64,000 nt of DNA from Sellimonas sp963559135 (GCA_963559135.1 CAUWJP010000002.1:1-64000); one strand, 5' to 3'; positions 17,656 through 25,757 are shown, counted from the first letter of the stretch. The notes: generated by a model not told the origin, from the sequence alone. Translations and numbers: made by a program.

Positions 17656-18486
17656 ATGAATGCAAGAACAAGAAAGACAATTAGATACAGACGCAGATCT
17701 CGCAGACATTTACTTCATTTTATTTTGCCGATGCTTTGCCTCATCCTTGCACTGGCAGCTGCAGCCTCTTATATCCTGGATTCTTCCGGTTTTGATATGC
17801 TATCCCATGTATCTTCACTTATTAGTGGTTCAGCCGAAGAAGAACTCTCCCGCTATGCGGCTTCACACGGTTATGATATCAGTGATTATCCGCAATCTTT
17901 GATCGATCTGTATGACCGGAACCGGGAAACAAAAGATTTTGTTTTTGAATACCCTGAAAAAAAGTCCGAGACACCGGATATTCATCTTGGTGATATCAGC
18001 ACCTCTTCTGTACCTCTTCTGATGCAGTGGGATCAACGCTGGGGATACAAAGAATACGCAGGAGATCTGTTCGGATTAAGCGGATGCGGACCGACATGCC
18101 TCTCTATGGTTGCTATCTATCTGACAGGCAATACCGATATGAATCCTGCCTGGATGGCGGACTTCGCCTCCTCCCACGGATATGCCTCCGATGGAAGCGG
18201 CTCCTACTGGACTCTCTTTTCTGAGGGTGGAACCTCCCTTGGATTTGATGTTACAGAGATCCCGCTGGATAAACAACGGATCATCGACAATCTGGAAGTC
18301 GGCAATCCGATTGTTGCTGTCGTAGGCCCTGGGGATTTTACGACTACCGGACATTTCATCATCCTGACCGGTTACAAAGACGGGCAGATCAAAGTCAATG
18401 ACCCGAACAGCAAAAAGAACTCGGAAAAACTTTGGGACTACGACAAGATCAGCGGACAGATTCGGGATCTCTGGGTCTTCCGGTAG
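17656..18486 (+). CDS. Membrane-anchored or secreted C39-like cysteine peptidase
   Basis: 276 residues: a basic N-terminus, a hydrophobic anchor or signal at about 19-41, a linker of ~80 residues, then a papain-like C39_2-type domain. The QWDQRWG motif (124-130) leads to the nucleophile in LSGCGPTCLSM (Cys144). The catalytic histidine is in TTGHFII near 235 and the third residue in VNDPNS near 253. It is likely extracellular and could act on peptides or cell-wall crosslinks. Position after a VanRS-like pair suggests envelope-related control. No bacteriocin gene or ABC exporter is adjacent, so it is not a bacteriocin-processing C39. Confidence 0.8.
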   Translation: MNARTRKTIRYRRRSRRHLLHFILPMLCLILALAAAASYILDSSGFDMLSHVSSLISGSAEEELSRYAASHGYDISDYPQSLIDLYDRNRETKDFVFEYPEKKSETPDIHLGDISTSSVPLLMQWDQRWGYKEYAGDLFGLSGCGPTCLSMVAIYLTGNTDMNPAWMADFASSHGYASDGSGSYWTLFSEGGTSLGFDVTEIPLDKQRIIDNLEVGNPIVAVVGPGDFTTTGHFIILTGYKDGQIKVNDPNSKKNSEKLWDYDKISGQIRDLWVFR

Positions 18487-18515
18487 GGAATTTATCCCTG
18501 CCGGATTCCTTTTGT
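18480..18515 (+). terminator. Terminator overlapping the peptidase stop codon
   Basis: CCGGTAGGGA and TCCCTGCCGG form a stem around a 5-base loop, followed by ATTCCTTTTGTT. The stem begins in the last codons of the C39-like gene and separates it from the convergent PfkB gene. Confidence 0.7.
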
Positions 18516-18517
18516 TC

Positions 18518-19453
18518 CTATCTGGAATTATATCTTCGCATTACATCTTCCAGGGAATGAATACCGTCCGATGTCCCGTAATCCTCTACAATACATGAGG
18601 CTGTAGCATTTGCAAACTTTGCACATTTCCCGGCATCCCATCCGTTAGAAAGTCCAAAAAGGAAACCAGCAACAAAAGAATCTCCTGCTCCTGTCGTATC
18701 TACACATCGTTTCACTGACAATGCCGGAATTCTTCTTATGCCATGTTTATCAGAAAGAACGCATCCTTTCTCTCCGCATTTTATAACCGCTGTCCCTACT
18801 CCACATTCTGTCAGAATTCTGGCGTTTATATAAGGATCCGATTCTCCGGTAAGCAGGGCAATTTCTTCTTCATTTGGAAAAATATAGTCTATAAAAGGAA
18901 GTAACTCTTCAATGTCCTGCAACGTTTCTTTGTTTTTTGCCTTCGTCATGTCTACCACTAAAATCCGATTTCTTTCTTTAATTTTTTGAAACAGTTCTTT
19001 CATCTTTTCTATCGTTAAAAGTGGTGAAACAAACATTCCTGCAAAACTTACAATTGAAGCTGTATCATCAAGAAATCCTTCGACGTCTTCCAAAGCCAGT
19101 TTTCTCAGACTGCTTTTCGGGTTTGTCAGAAAATGTCGTTCTCCCGTCTGATCAATCAACACAATATTGATCCCCGTCTCAAGTCCCGGCTCTACTTTCA
19201 CGCTTTCTGTCGCCAGACGGTTCTCCGCCATATAATCCAGAATCCGTTTCCCCGCTTCATCCTGACCTACCTTTGTAATCAGCTGAACCTTTTTCCCAAG
19301 TCTGCTCAGAATCACCGCCTCATTCAGGGCATCCCCTCCAAAAGACATTTTCATCGTATCCATCGGGCAGGAACCTGAAGAAAATACTTCTTTACTAACC
19401 GGAGCAGCCAGAATATCAATAATTCCTGCTCCTATCACGGATATCTCGTACAT
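18518..19453 (-). CDS. PfkB-family carbohydrate kinase
   Basis: 311 residues with the ribokinase-like fold. The N-terminal motif GGDALNEAVILSRLGKKV is near 35-52 and the C-terminal ATP/catalytic motif is DTTGAGDSFVAGFLFG near 250-265, with the catalytic aspartate. The family includes ribokinase, fructokinase, adenosine kinase and KdgK; no feature here fixes the substrate. It stands alone with no sugar transporter beside it. Confidence 0.88.
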   Translation of the reverse strand: MYEISVIGAGIIDILAAPVSKEVFSSGSCPMDTMKMSFGGDALNEAVILSRLGKKVQLITKVGQDEAGKRILDYMAENRLATESVKVEPGLETGINIVLIDQTGERHFLTNPKSSLRKLALEDVEGFLDDTASIVSFAGMFVSPLLTIEKMKELFQKIKERNRILVVDMTKAKNKETLQDIEELLPFIDYIFPNEEEIALLTGESDPYINARILTECGVGTAVIKCGEKGCVLSDKHGIRRIPALSVKRCVDTTGAGDSFVAGFLFGLSNGWDAGKCAKFANATASCIVEDYGTSDGIHSLEDVMRRYNSR

Positions 19454-19537
19454 CTTTTTTCTCCTCTTTTCTGTCAGTTGTTTTTGAAATTAAGTTCTGA
19501 AAAGATTATACAATGAATTTTCTCTTTCTGACACATC

Positions 19538-19584
19538 AAAAAAGCTAATGTCTCTGCCTTTCGCAAAGTCAGAAACATCAGCTA
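19538..19584 (-). terminator. Intrinsic terminator of spoIIID
   Basis: On the minus strand AGCTGATGTTTCTGACTTT and its near-perfect complement form a ~19-bp stem with a tiny GCG-type loop, followed by TTTTTTGATG. It starts a few bases after the spoIIID stop. Confidence 0.85.
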
Positions 19585-19588
19585 TTTC

Positions 19589-19846
19589 CTAGTACATATG
19601 TTTTCCTTTATATTTCTCCCGTGTGGCCATTCCGCCGCGGATATGTCGTTCGGATTTGTTCAGGTCAAGCACCTTCCTCGCTTCTCCTGCAAGCTGAGGA
19701 TTAATAATTTTCAGACGCTCTGTAACGTCTTTATGTATGGTACTTTTACTTACTCCAAACTCCTTTGCTGTCTGCCTCACTGTTGCATTATGGTCAATGA
19801 TATAATGCGCGATCTCTACCGCCCTCTCCTCGATATATTCCTTCAT
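19589..19846 (-). CDS. spoIIID: Sporulation transcriptional regulator SpoIIID
   Basis: An 85-residue helix-turn-helix regulator of mother-cell gene expression during sporulation. The signature is VRQTAKEFGVSKSTIHKDV near 23-41 followed by the basic C-terminal region KSERHIRGGMATREKYKG. Length and both regions match SpoIIID closely. Its presence marks the host as an endospore-forming lineage. Monocistronic by its own terminator. Confidence 0.97.
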   Translation of the reverse strand: MKEYIEERAVEIAHYIIDHNATVRQTAKEFGVSKSTIHKDVTERLKIINPQLAGEARKVLDLNKSERHIRGGMATREKYKGKHMY

Positions 19847-19928
19847 AGAATTCCTCTACACTCACTATTTTTACAATGTATGCAGAGAAATCCAGCGGCA
19901 TTCATACTATTTTGGCAGCGTGTTGCCT

Positions 19929-20413
19929 TTATAATTCCCTATAAATAATTTTCCCATTTTTAAATTCCGACTTCATAAGCGAAACCTTTTTCACTGTCAT
20001 CTCTGTTTTTTTAGATGAACCTGATATCCTTTTTTCCACGTTACCTTTCTGATCAGCGTAATATGCGGAATAAACCTATCGTTATCAAAAGGAATATCCT
20101 CTTTTTTCAATGCTTCTCTCAGATCCTTTACATAAGTTTTCAATTTCTGTTTTCCCTTTATCCCCATCCAGAGAAGATTTCCAAAATTTCCTTTTTCAGA
20201 AAAACCTAATTGAAACGGAGTAAACGGAATACTTTCAATTATTCTTTTTATCCTTGTCGGATCATGATATTCACCGATAAAGGCAAGCGTAAGATGCAGA
20301 TTCTGAGCTGGCACATACTTCCCTTCCACTCCCTGTCTTTTCAAATCATGCATACAGGATACCAATGCTTTTTTCATTTCATCAGATAATTGAATTGCAA
20401 TAAAAAGCCGCAT
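19929..20413 (-). pseudogene. thpR: RNA 2',3'-cyclic phosphodiesterase / 2'-5' RNA ligase family, frameshifted
   Basis: The frame from the ATG at 20413 gives 138 residues with both catalytic HxTx motifs (HLTL near 40 and HITL near 122), then stops after LKKQR. The usual C-terminus lies in the next frame: TEMTVKKVSLMKSEFKNGK and a few more residues, ending at a TAA at 19929-19931. The frames meet in a run of seven A (minus strand; 20006-20012 region). Eight A would restore a 161-residue protein. Either the gene is inactivated, the frame is recovered by slippage, or the homopolymer was miscounted. The active site would survive the truncation but not the last core strands. Confidence 0.8.
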
Positions 20414-20435
20414 ACTCCTTTCTCCTTTTTTATGA

Positions 20436-21353
20436 TCAGAAGTCTATTTCATATTCAAGATATCTTCTAAACTCATTTTGTACTTCGCTTACAACAGTTG
20501 TATTTCCAGCACATTTCATACCTTTTAGTACTGCGTCAATCTTGATAGCTTCACTTTCTTTCAATCCAGAGGAATTGCTTAATTTTAACATACATTTTTG
20601 ATGCAACAACGGAGCGTTTTCATCCATTCTCATTGCAATAAGCGTTTTAATATTTTCATCATTAACTAAATATGTCAACCGCGGAGTCACTGGACTATGC
20701 CCCGGAAAAGTCATTTCTGATGCAACCTCTATTGTTGAAAATGACTTGTCCGAATAATTATAATCCCTTTCTCCAGATGATACTGACTTTATATTCACTT
20801 TGATATTATCATTTTTTTCAGCCAAAGAGACTTTTTCTTCTTTATATGTTATCTTGAAATGCTTGGCACCTAGATCCTGTGCAATTTTTTGTAATTCATT
20901 GACGCGAACCAACTTTAGATGACTAAAATAATCATTTAATGCAATGTACCTATTTTGATTACTCGGATCAACATAATAAAACTCACTACCTGAATCTGGA
21001 TAGAATATAAGCTTAAATGAGTCTATTGAATCCCGAAAAATATTTACAATGCGTAGACCTTTTTGCTCTGATACAAATCCTATTGCTCCTTTACACACAT
21101 CACTTTCAGCACGTTTTTTATCTCTTTCCGTTACTCTAATGAACTTGGGCATAAAAAATTCCTCTTCTTCCAAATTCTCATCAAAAATAGGCTGTAAAAC
21201 TTTTAATTCTATTAGTCTAGCTTTTTCTTCGGCAGTTTTTCGCACTACCTGCGTTCCTTTTTTCACCGTGCTCCCTACAGATTCTGCCATGGCTGTAAAA
21301 TCTTTAAAATCAAGCTTTCCATCCTCATTCTGGTCAGCCATATGAATTGCCAT
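20436..21353 (-). CDS. Uncharacterised protein with an N-terminal EF-hand-like loop
   Basis: 305 residues, no family I can name. Residues 7-18 (DQNEDGKLDFKD) match a 12-residue calcium-binding loop with D, N and D at positions 1, 3 and 5 and glycine at 6. A helical, basic segment follows, then a mainly beta domain with FYPDSGSEFYYVDPSNQNRY and EMTFPGHSPVTPRLTYLVND. There are no transmembrane segments or signal peptide. The ATG follows AGGAAAG by about nine bases. The reading frame is open upstream to a single TAA, beyond which a short in-frame ORF continues; this suggests the original N-terminus was longer. Confidence 0.7.
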   Translation of the reverse strand: MAIHMADQNEDGKLDFKDFTAMAESVGSTVKKGTQVVRKTAEEKARLIELKVLQPIFDENLEEEEFFMPKFIRVTERDKKRAESDVCKGAIGFVSEQKGLRIVNIFRDSIDSFKLIFYPDSGSEFYYVDPSNQNRYIALNDYFSHLKLVRVNELQKIAQDLGAKHFKITYKEEKVSLAEKNDNIKVNIKSVSSGERDYNYSDKSFSTIEVASEMTFPGHSPVTPRLTYLVNDENIKTLIAMRMDENAPLLHQKCMLKLSNSSGLKESEAIKIDAVLKGMKCAGNTTVVSEVQNEFRRYLEYEIDF

Positions 21354-21359
21354 GTTTTT

Positions 21360-21479
21360 TTACTTTCCTAATAACTCTTTTGCATTTTTTCCTGCATCAG
21401 AAACCAGTGTTCCAATTTTAAATTTTTTATCCATTTTCTCTTTGGACGAGGTTCTCTCGTTTTTCCCCTTTCTCTTCAT
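21360..21479 (-). CDS. Short in-frame ORF upstream of the EF-hand gene (possible severed N-terminus)
   Basis: 39 codons from an ATG at 21479, with an internal ATG at 21434 that gives MDKKFKIGTLVSDAGKNAKE plus four residues. It ends at TAA 21360-21362 and is in the same frame as the 305-residue gene, separated by only two sense codons. The amphipathic, lysine-rich end resembles the helix expected before the EF-hand loop. Start signals are weak. It is either the true N-terminus cut by a nonsense mutation or a translationally coupled leader peptide. Confidence 0.4.
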   Translation of the reverse strand: MKRKGKNERTSSKEKMDKKFKIGTLVSDAGKNAKELLGK

Positions 21480-21694
21480 TCCTTACCAGTAGAAAACAAC
21501 ACTTCAATCACTTAAAGTATATCAGTCACTCAAACATACTTCAATCCATTCCACGATGTGTTGGCTATATTCAGGTCAGAAAAGTCTATGTTACTTTCGC
21601 GAACATTCTATTTTTTCGTGATAATATCACATACATATTTTACCCAAAATAGTATCTTAAGATAAATAAATCTATCTCTCGGAGGTTGTTTTGT

Positions 21695-21898
21695 ATGAGA
21701 AACAAACGATATGCGCAGGCAGAAAAAGAACGTTGTGTTTCCTGCGGTGCCTGTATAAAGGTCTGTCCCAAGGATGCGATATCTATCTGGAAGGGCTCTT
21801 ACGCTGTGATGAATGAAAACTTATGTGTAGGATGTGGAAAATGCGAAAAGACCTGTCCGGCAGGCTGCATTATTTTGAAAGAGAGGGCAACGATATGA
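21695..21898 (+). CDS. Ferredoxin with two 4Fe-4S clusters
   Basis: 67 residues starting at the ATG nine bases after GGAGG. Two motifs, CVSCGACIKVCPKDAI and CVGCGKCEKTCPAGCI, each supply CxxCxxCxxxCP ligands. It is a small soluble electron carrier. Its stop codon overlaps the ATG of the next gene (ATGA), so it probably gives electrons to, or takes them from, the membrane Fe-S protein encoded there. Confidence 0.93.
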   Translation: MRNKRYAQAEKERCVSCGACIKVCPKDAISIWKGSYAVMNENLCVGCGKCEKTCPAGCIILKERATI

Positions 21899-22476
21899 AA
21901 AAGAAACACTGGTATGACTATCTCTGGATCTGGTCCATCCTTTATTTTGCCCTTGGATTTTTCAATATTCTGTTTGCGTGGCTTGGAATGATCGATTTTC
22001 TTTTGCCGGTTCTGATTGCCTTATTTGGAAGAAATAAATACTTTTGCAATAACCTCTGCGGCAGAGGGCAGCTGTTTACAAAACTTGGAACGGACTGTAA
22101 ATGTTCGAGAAATAAACTGGCTCCGCGATGGTTGAGTGCTAAATGGTTCCGTTATGGTTTCCTGATCTTCTTTTTACTGATGTTTGGAAACATGATTTTC
22201 CAGACCTATCTGATCGCATCCGGTGCCGGCAGTCTAAGGGAAGTAATCACCCTGTTCTGGACATTTCGTGTACCATGGGGATGGACTTACACGGCAGGAA
22301 CAGTACCTGAATGGATCGCTCAGTTCAGCTTTGGATTTTACAGCCTGATGCTGACTTCCACTCTGATCGGTCTGATCGTCATGGTTCTGTTCCGACCAAG
22401 AACCTGGTGTTCTTTCTGTCCGATGGGAACAATGACACAAGGCATATGCAAAATCAGGAATCGAAAAGATCTTTAA
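21895..22476 (+). CDS. Membrane 4Fe-4S protein (NapH/NosR-like fragment family)
   Basis: 193 residues with four to five hydrophobic segments. Cysteine pairs lie at the membrane edges: FCNNLCGRGQ near 49-58, CKCSRN near 67, and CSFCPMGTM near 174-182, the last being the CxxCP pattern of NapH/NosR/CcoG-type electron-transfer proteins. It is shorter than full polyferredoxins because the ferredoxin domain is encoded separately by the upstream gene. The role is presumably quinone- or membrane-linked electron transfer; the acceptor is unknown. Confidence 0.75.
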   Translation: MKKKHWYDYLWIWSILYFALGFFNILFAWLGMIDFLLPVLIALFGRNKYFCNNLCGRGQLFTKLGTDCKCSRNKLAPRWLSAKWFRYGFLIFFLLMFGNMIFQTYLIASGAGSLREVITLFWTFRVPWGWTYTAGTVPEWIAQFSFGFYSLMLTSTLIGLIVMVLFRPRTWCSFCPMGTMTQGICKIRNRKDL

Positions 22477-22483
22477 TTTTTTA

Positions 22484-22512
22484 TTGACAAAATGCTTTTC
22501 TCCGATTATACT
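22484..22512 (+). promoter_or_regulatory. Sigma-A promoter of the T-box/BASS unit
   Basis: TTGACA (22484-22489), 17 bases, TATACT (22507-22512). It begins 8 bases after the stop of the membrane Fe-S gene and directs transcription into the T-box leader. Confidence 0.8.
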
Positions 22513-22529
22513 TTAAAGCATTAAATCGA

Positions 22530-22789
22530 CAATAAAAAATCAAAGAAGAGAACAATGCCGTTTCTGCCGTATATTTCAGAGAGTCTGCGTATGGTGCAAG
22601 CAGATATAGAAGCAGTTTCGGATATCATCTCCAAGATGCAGGCTGAACTTTCAGTAGGCTGTGCCGGCTTCCACCGTTATCCGGAAGGCGCATGATTGTG
22701 CGTTTGAGTGCTGTTATTTAACAGAAGTTGGGTGGTACCGCGGAATTTTCCGTCCCTTTCAGAATCAGGATTCTGAGAGGGATTTTTTA
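22530..22789 (+). ncRNA. T-box leader, probable isoleucine (ATC) specifier
   Basis: The T-box core GGGTGGTACCGCGG is at 22730-22743 and a terminator stem TCCCTTTCAGAAT/ATTCTGAGAGGGA with six T ends at 22789. Stem I is readable: AGAGAG bulge, TCTGC-GTATGGTGCAA-GCAGA distal hairpin (22580-22604), TATAT/ATATA, CTGC/GCAG, CCG/CGG, and a basal GAGA/TCTC helix. The specifier-loop 3' strand is GGATATCA; aligned to the GAAGACCA of the thrS leader in this window, the specifier is ATC (22624-22626). TGGT in the T-box requires discriminator base A73, as in tRNA(Ile). Confidence 0.85.
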
Positions 22790-22820
22790 TTGTCAGAAAA
22801 ACTATATGGAGGTTATCATC

Positions 22821-23837
22821 ATGAAAACACTACAAAAAGCAAGCAAATTTCTGTCCAATTACACTTCCTTTGTTGTAATTGCAATTGCCGTCGTCACTTT
22901 TCTTGTCCCTGCCATCATGAAATGGGTAAACTTTACCCTGTTCGTCGATCCTGTCTCCAATAAATTCACATGGCAGTCGATCATCATTGGAATCATCATG
23001 TTCAGTATGGGGCTTACACTGACAAAAGAAGATTTTCATATTCTGGCTCAGAGACCGTTTGACATCTGCATCGGAGCAATCGCGCAGTATCTGATCATGC
23101 CGTTTCTTGCATTTGCGATTTCAAAAGTCCTGAATCTTCCGGATGCCATTGCCCTGGGACTGATTCTTGTAGGATGCTGCCCGGGCGGTGTTTCCTCCAA
23201 TATTATGTCTTACCTTTGTGGAGGGGATGTGGCATTTTCTGTCGGAATGACTACCGTTTCTACTTTACTTTCCCCGATTGCTACTCCACTTCTTGTGTCT
23301 TTCCTTGCAAGTGGAACCCAGATCACAATCAAGGGTATCCCGATGTTCGTATCCATCATAGAAACCGTCATCCTTCCGGTCGCTCTCGGTTTTGTATTGA
23401 ATTATTTTCTCGGAAAAAATAAACAGTTCCAAGAGTTCCAGAAAATTATGCCTGGTATCGCTGTTATTGGATTATCCTGCGTAGTAGGAGGCGTCATCGC
23501 ATCTCAGGGAGCAAACTTCTTCCAGTCCGGCATCGTCATCTTTGCAGCGGTTCTTCTTCACAATGGTCTTGGCTATCTGCTTGGATACTGTGCAGGAGCA
23601 GTTACGGGAATGAACTATTCAAAGAGAAAAACCATTTCCATCGAAGTCGGTATGCAAAATGCAGGTCTGGCAACAAACCTTGCAACTACAACCGCACAGT
23701 TTGCATCCGCTCCTCAGGCCGCAGTGATCTGTGCCGTATCCTGCGTATGGCACTCCATTTCCGGAACACTTCTCGCCGGATTTTTCTCCTTCAGAGATAA
23801 AAATAAAAAGACAGCAACAAAACCGGTGGAAGCGTAA
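22821..23837 (+). CDS. Bile acid:sodium symporter (BASS) family transporter
   Basis: 338-residue membrane protein with about nine to ten hydrophobic segments. Hallmarks are FSMGLTLTKEDF near 60, the GCCPGGVSSNIMSYLCGGD crossover helix near 115-133 and SIEVGMQNAGLATNLA near 274-289. The start is the ATG 7 bases after GGAGG, downstream of the T-box terminator. Despite the family name, bacterial BASS proteins carry organic anions such as ketopantoate or 2-oxo acids. Control by an Ile-type T-box points to isoleucine or a branched-chain 2-oxo acid precursor as cargo; this is inference. Confidence 0.88.
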   Translation: MKTLQKASKFLSNYTSFVVIAIAVVTFLVPAIMKWVNFTLFVDPVSNKFTWQSIIIGIIMFSMGLTLTKEDFHILAQRPFDICIGAIAQYLIMPFLAFAISKVLNLPDAIALGLILVGCCPGGVSSNIMSYLCGGDVAFSVGMTTVSTLLSPIATPLLVSFLASGTQITIKGIPMFVSIIETVILPVALGFVLNYFLGKNKQFQEFQKIMPGIAVIGLSCVVGGVIASQGANFFQSGIVIFAAVLLHNGLGYLLGYCAGAVTGMNYSKRKTISIEVGMQNAGLATNLATTTAQFASAPQAAVICAVSCVWHSISGTLLAGFFSFRDKNKKTATKPVEA

Positions 23838-23851
23838 AACTTTTTATAAAA

Positions 23852-23914
23852 ATATCCAGTAGACTGTTTTCCTAAAGTAAAACAAACCGGTCTACTGGAT
23901 ATTCTCTTTTTAGC
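23852..23914. terminator. Bidirectional terminator between the BASS gene and thrS
   Basis: A 13-bp stem ATATCCAGTAGAC/GTCTACTGGATAT has T-rich tails on both strands and serves both convergent genes. Confidence 0.85.
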
Positions 23915-23948
23915 AAATAATTTATGATTTCTTTTGTCCGCTATAATC

Positions 23949-25757
23949 TTATTCCTTGCTTTTTTCTATCTTCCTAATCTTCTTCTCTCTGATCTCTTCG
24001 AGAATCTCCTCCAGAAATCTCTCGACTGTTTTAGTTCCTTCCTCTCCCAGATATCGGCTTCTCACGGACACTGTCTCGTCTTCTTCTTCTTTTGCTCCTA
24101 CAATTAACATATATGGTACTTTCTCAAGACGAGCCTCCCTGATCTTATATCCCATTTTCTCGGATCGTTCATCTGTCGAACACCGGATTCTCTCTTTTTT
24201 CAGTTTCTTTTCAATCTTTTCTGCATAATCATGAAACTTTTCGGATACGGGGATGATCCTCACTTGTTCCGGACACAGCCATGTAGGGAAAAGCCCTTTG
24301 TATTTTTCAATCAGCCATGCCAATGTTCTTTCATAACATCCGATGGACGTTCTGTGGATAATATAAGGGCGTTTCTTCTCTCCATTCTGATCAATGTAAT
24401 ACATATCAAACTGCTCCGCCAGCAGTGCATCCCACTGAATTGTGATCATCGTATCTTCTTTTCCATATACATTTCTGGCATTGATATCTACTTTTGGCCC
24501 ATAAAATGCTGCCTCGCCTACATCTTCCACAAACGGGATACCAAGTTCTCTTAACATTGTCCGGATGTGTTCCTCTGTTTCCTCCCATACTTCAGGATCT
24601 CCGATATATTTCTCCGTATTTTCCGGATCCCATTTTGACAGATGATATGTGACATCTTCCTCAAGTCCCAATACTTGAAGGCAGTGCTGCGCCAGTGCAA
24701 TACAATCTTTGAATTCTTTTACCATCTGATCCGAACGGACAATCAGATGCCCCTCTGAAATAGTAAACTGTCTTACTCTTGTCAGTCCATGCATCTCACC
24801 GGAATCTTCGTTGCGGAATAATGTAGATGTCTCACTGTAACGCAGTGGGAGTTCACGATAGCTGTGTCTTTCTGCCTTATACACATAATATTGAAACGGG
24901 CAGGTCATCGGGCGGAGAGCAAATACTTCTTTGTCTTTTTCTTTGTCTCCCAGGACAAACATTCCCTCCTTATAATGATCCCAGTGCCCGGATATTTTAT
25001 ACAGATCACTCTTTGCCATAAGAGGAGTTTTCGTACGAATGTATCCCCACTCATTGTCCTCCAGATCCTCAATCCATCTTTGGAGTTCTTTGATAATGAT
25101 TGTCCCCTTTGGCATCAGTAAAGGCAGACCTTGCCCAATTACTTCCGCTGTTGTAAATAATTTCATCTCTCGCCCAAGTTTATTGTGATCGCGTGCCTTT
25201 ATCTCTTCCAAAATCTCCAGATACTTCTGAAGAGCTTCTTTTGTTCCAAAAGCAGTTCCATAAATACGCGCGAGCATTGGATTCTTCTCATTTCCTTTCC
25301 AGTATGCCCCCGAAGAAGACAACAGTCGAAATGCTTTAACTCCTTTCGTACTGATCAAGTGTAAGCCTACATACAAGTCTTCCCAGCTGTCATGTGAATA
25401 CAGAAATACTTTCCCTCTGTCCCCCTGTTCTTTCAGCCTTTCCACCTGATATGATTCCCCACGTTTTTGAAAATCAGCAATCGCTTCCTCCCATATTTTA
25501 GGTTTCCTCTCTATCTTTCCTCCCCTTTTGATGATTCTTTTCATCTCCGCTTCAATTGCATCCAAATCTTTTTGCGAGAACGGCGCATGATCAAAATCAT
25601 AATAAAAGCCGTTTTCGGTCAGAGAACCACCTGCTGCTTTTGCATCCGGGAAAAGTGTTTGCACTGCTTCTGCAAGAATACAGGACGCAGTATTTCTCAG
25701 AACGGACAGATCGTCCGAATACTCTTTTGTAGTTCCGTCTTTTAATGTGATAATCAT
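23949..25757 (-). CDS. thrS: Threonine--tRNA ligase without TGS domain and with degenerate editing site
   Basis: Charges tRNA(Thr). The catalytic and anticodon domains are intact: zinc ligands in RPMTCPFQ, EGHLIV and IIHRTSIG, class II motif 2 TLFRNEDSGEMHGLTRVRQF, and a C-terminal anticodon domain. At 602 residues it is short. The TGS domain is reduced to about 15 residues. In the editing domain the HxxxH motif reads N22-TAS-C26 (RNTASC), and the CxxxH motif reads Y129-VGL-H133, so three of four editing ligands are gone. It probably cannot clear Ser-tRNA(Thr). The gene is under a Thr T-box. It may be a second, stress-type ThrRS with a canonical copy elsewhere. Confidence 0.93.
   Translation of the reverse strand: MIITLKDGTTKEYSDDLSVLRNTASCILAEAVQTLFPDAKAAGGSLTENGFYYDFDHAPFSQKDLDAIEAEMKRIIKRGGKIERKPKIWEEAIADFQKRGESYQVERLKEQGDRGKVFLYSHDSWEDLYVGLHLISTKGVKAFRLLSSSGAYWKGNEKNPMLARIYGTAFGTKEALQKYLEILEEIKARDHNKLGREMKLFTTAEVIGQGLPLLMPKGTIIIKELQRWIEDLEDNEWGYIRTKTPLMAKSDLYKISGHWDHYKEGMFVLGDKEKDKEVFALRPMTCPFQYYVYKAERHSYRELPLRYSETSTLFRNEDSGEMHGLTRVRQFTISEGHLIVRSDQMVKEFKDCIALAQHCLQVLGLEEDVTYHLSKWDPENTEKYIGDPEVWEETEEHIRTMLRELGIPFVEDVGEAAFYGPKVDINARNVYGKEDTMITIQWDALLAEQFDMYYIDQNGEKKRPYIIHRTSIGCYERTLAWLIEKYKGLFPTWLCPEQVRIIPVSEKFHDYAEKIEKKLKKERIRCSTDERSEKMGYKIREARLEKVPYMLIVGAKEEEDETVSVRSRYLGEEGTKTVERFLEEILEEIREKKIRKIEKSKE

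Noticed and set aside
22663..22690. GAACTTTC stretch just upstream as a Phe (TTC) specifier in the BASS T-box
   Set aside because: It lies too far 3' of Stem I compared with the thrS leader and outside the GAGA/TCTC basal helix; ATC at 22624-22626 fits better.
23949..25757. ThrRS as a pseudogene
   Set aside because: The frame is uninterrupted, catalytic motifs are intact and a full threonine T-box is retained; only the editing site is eroded.
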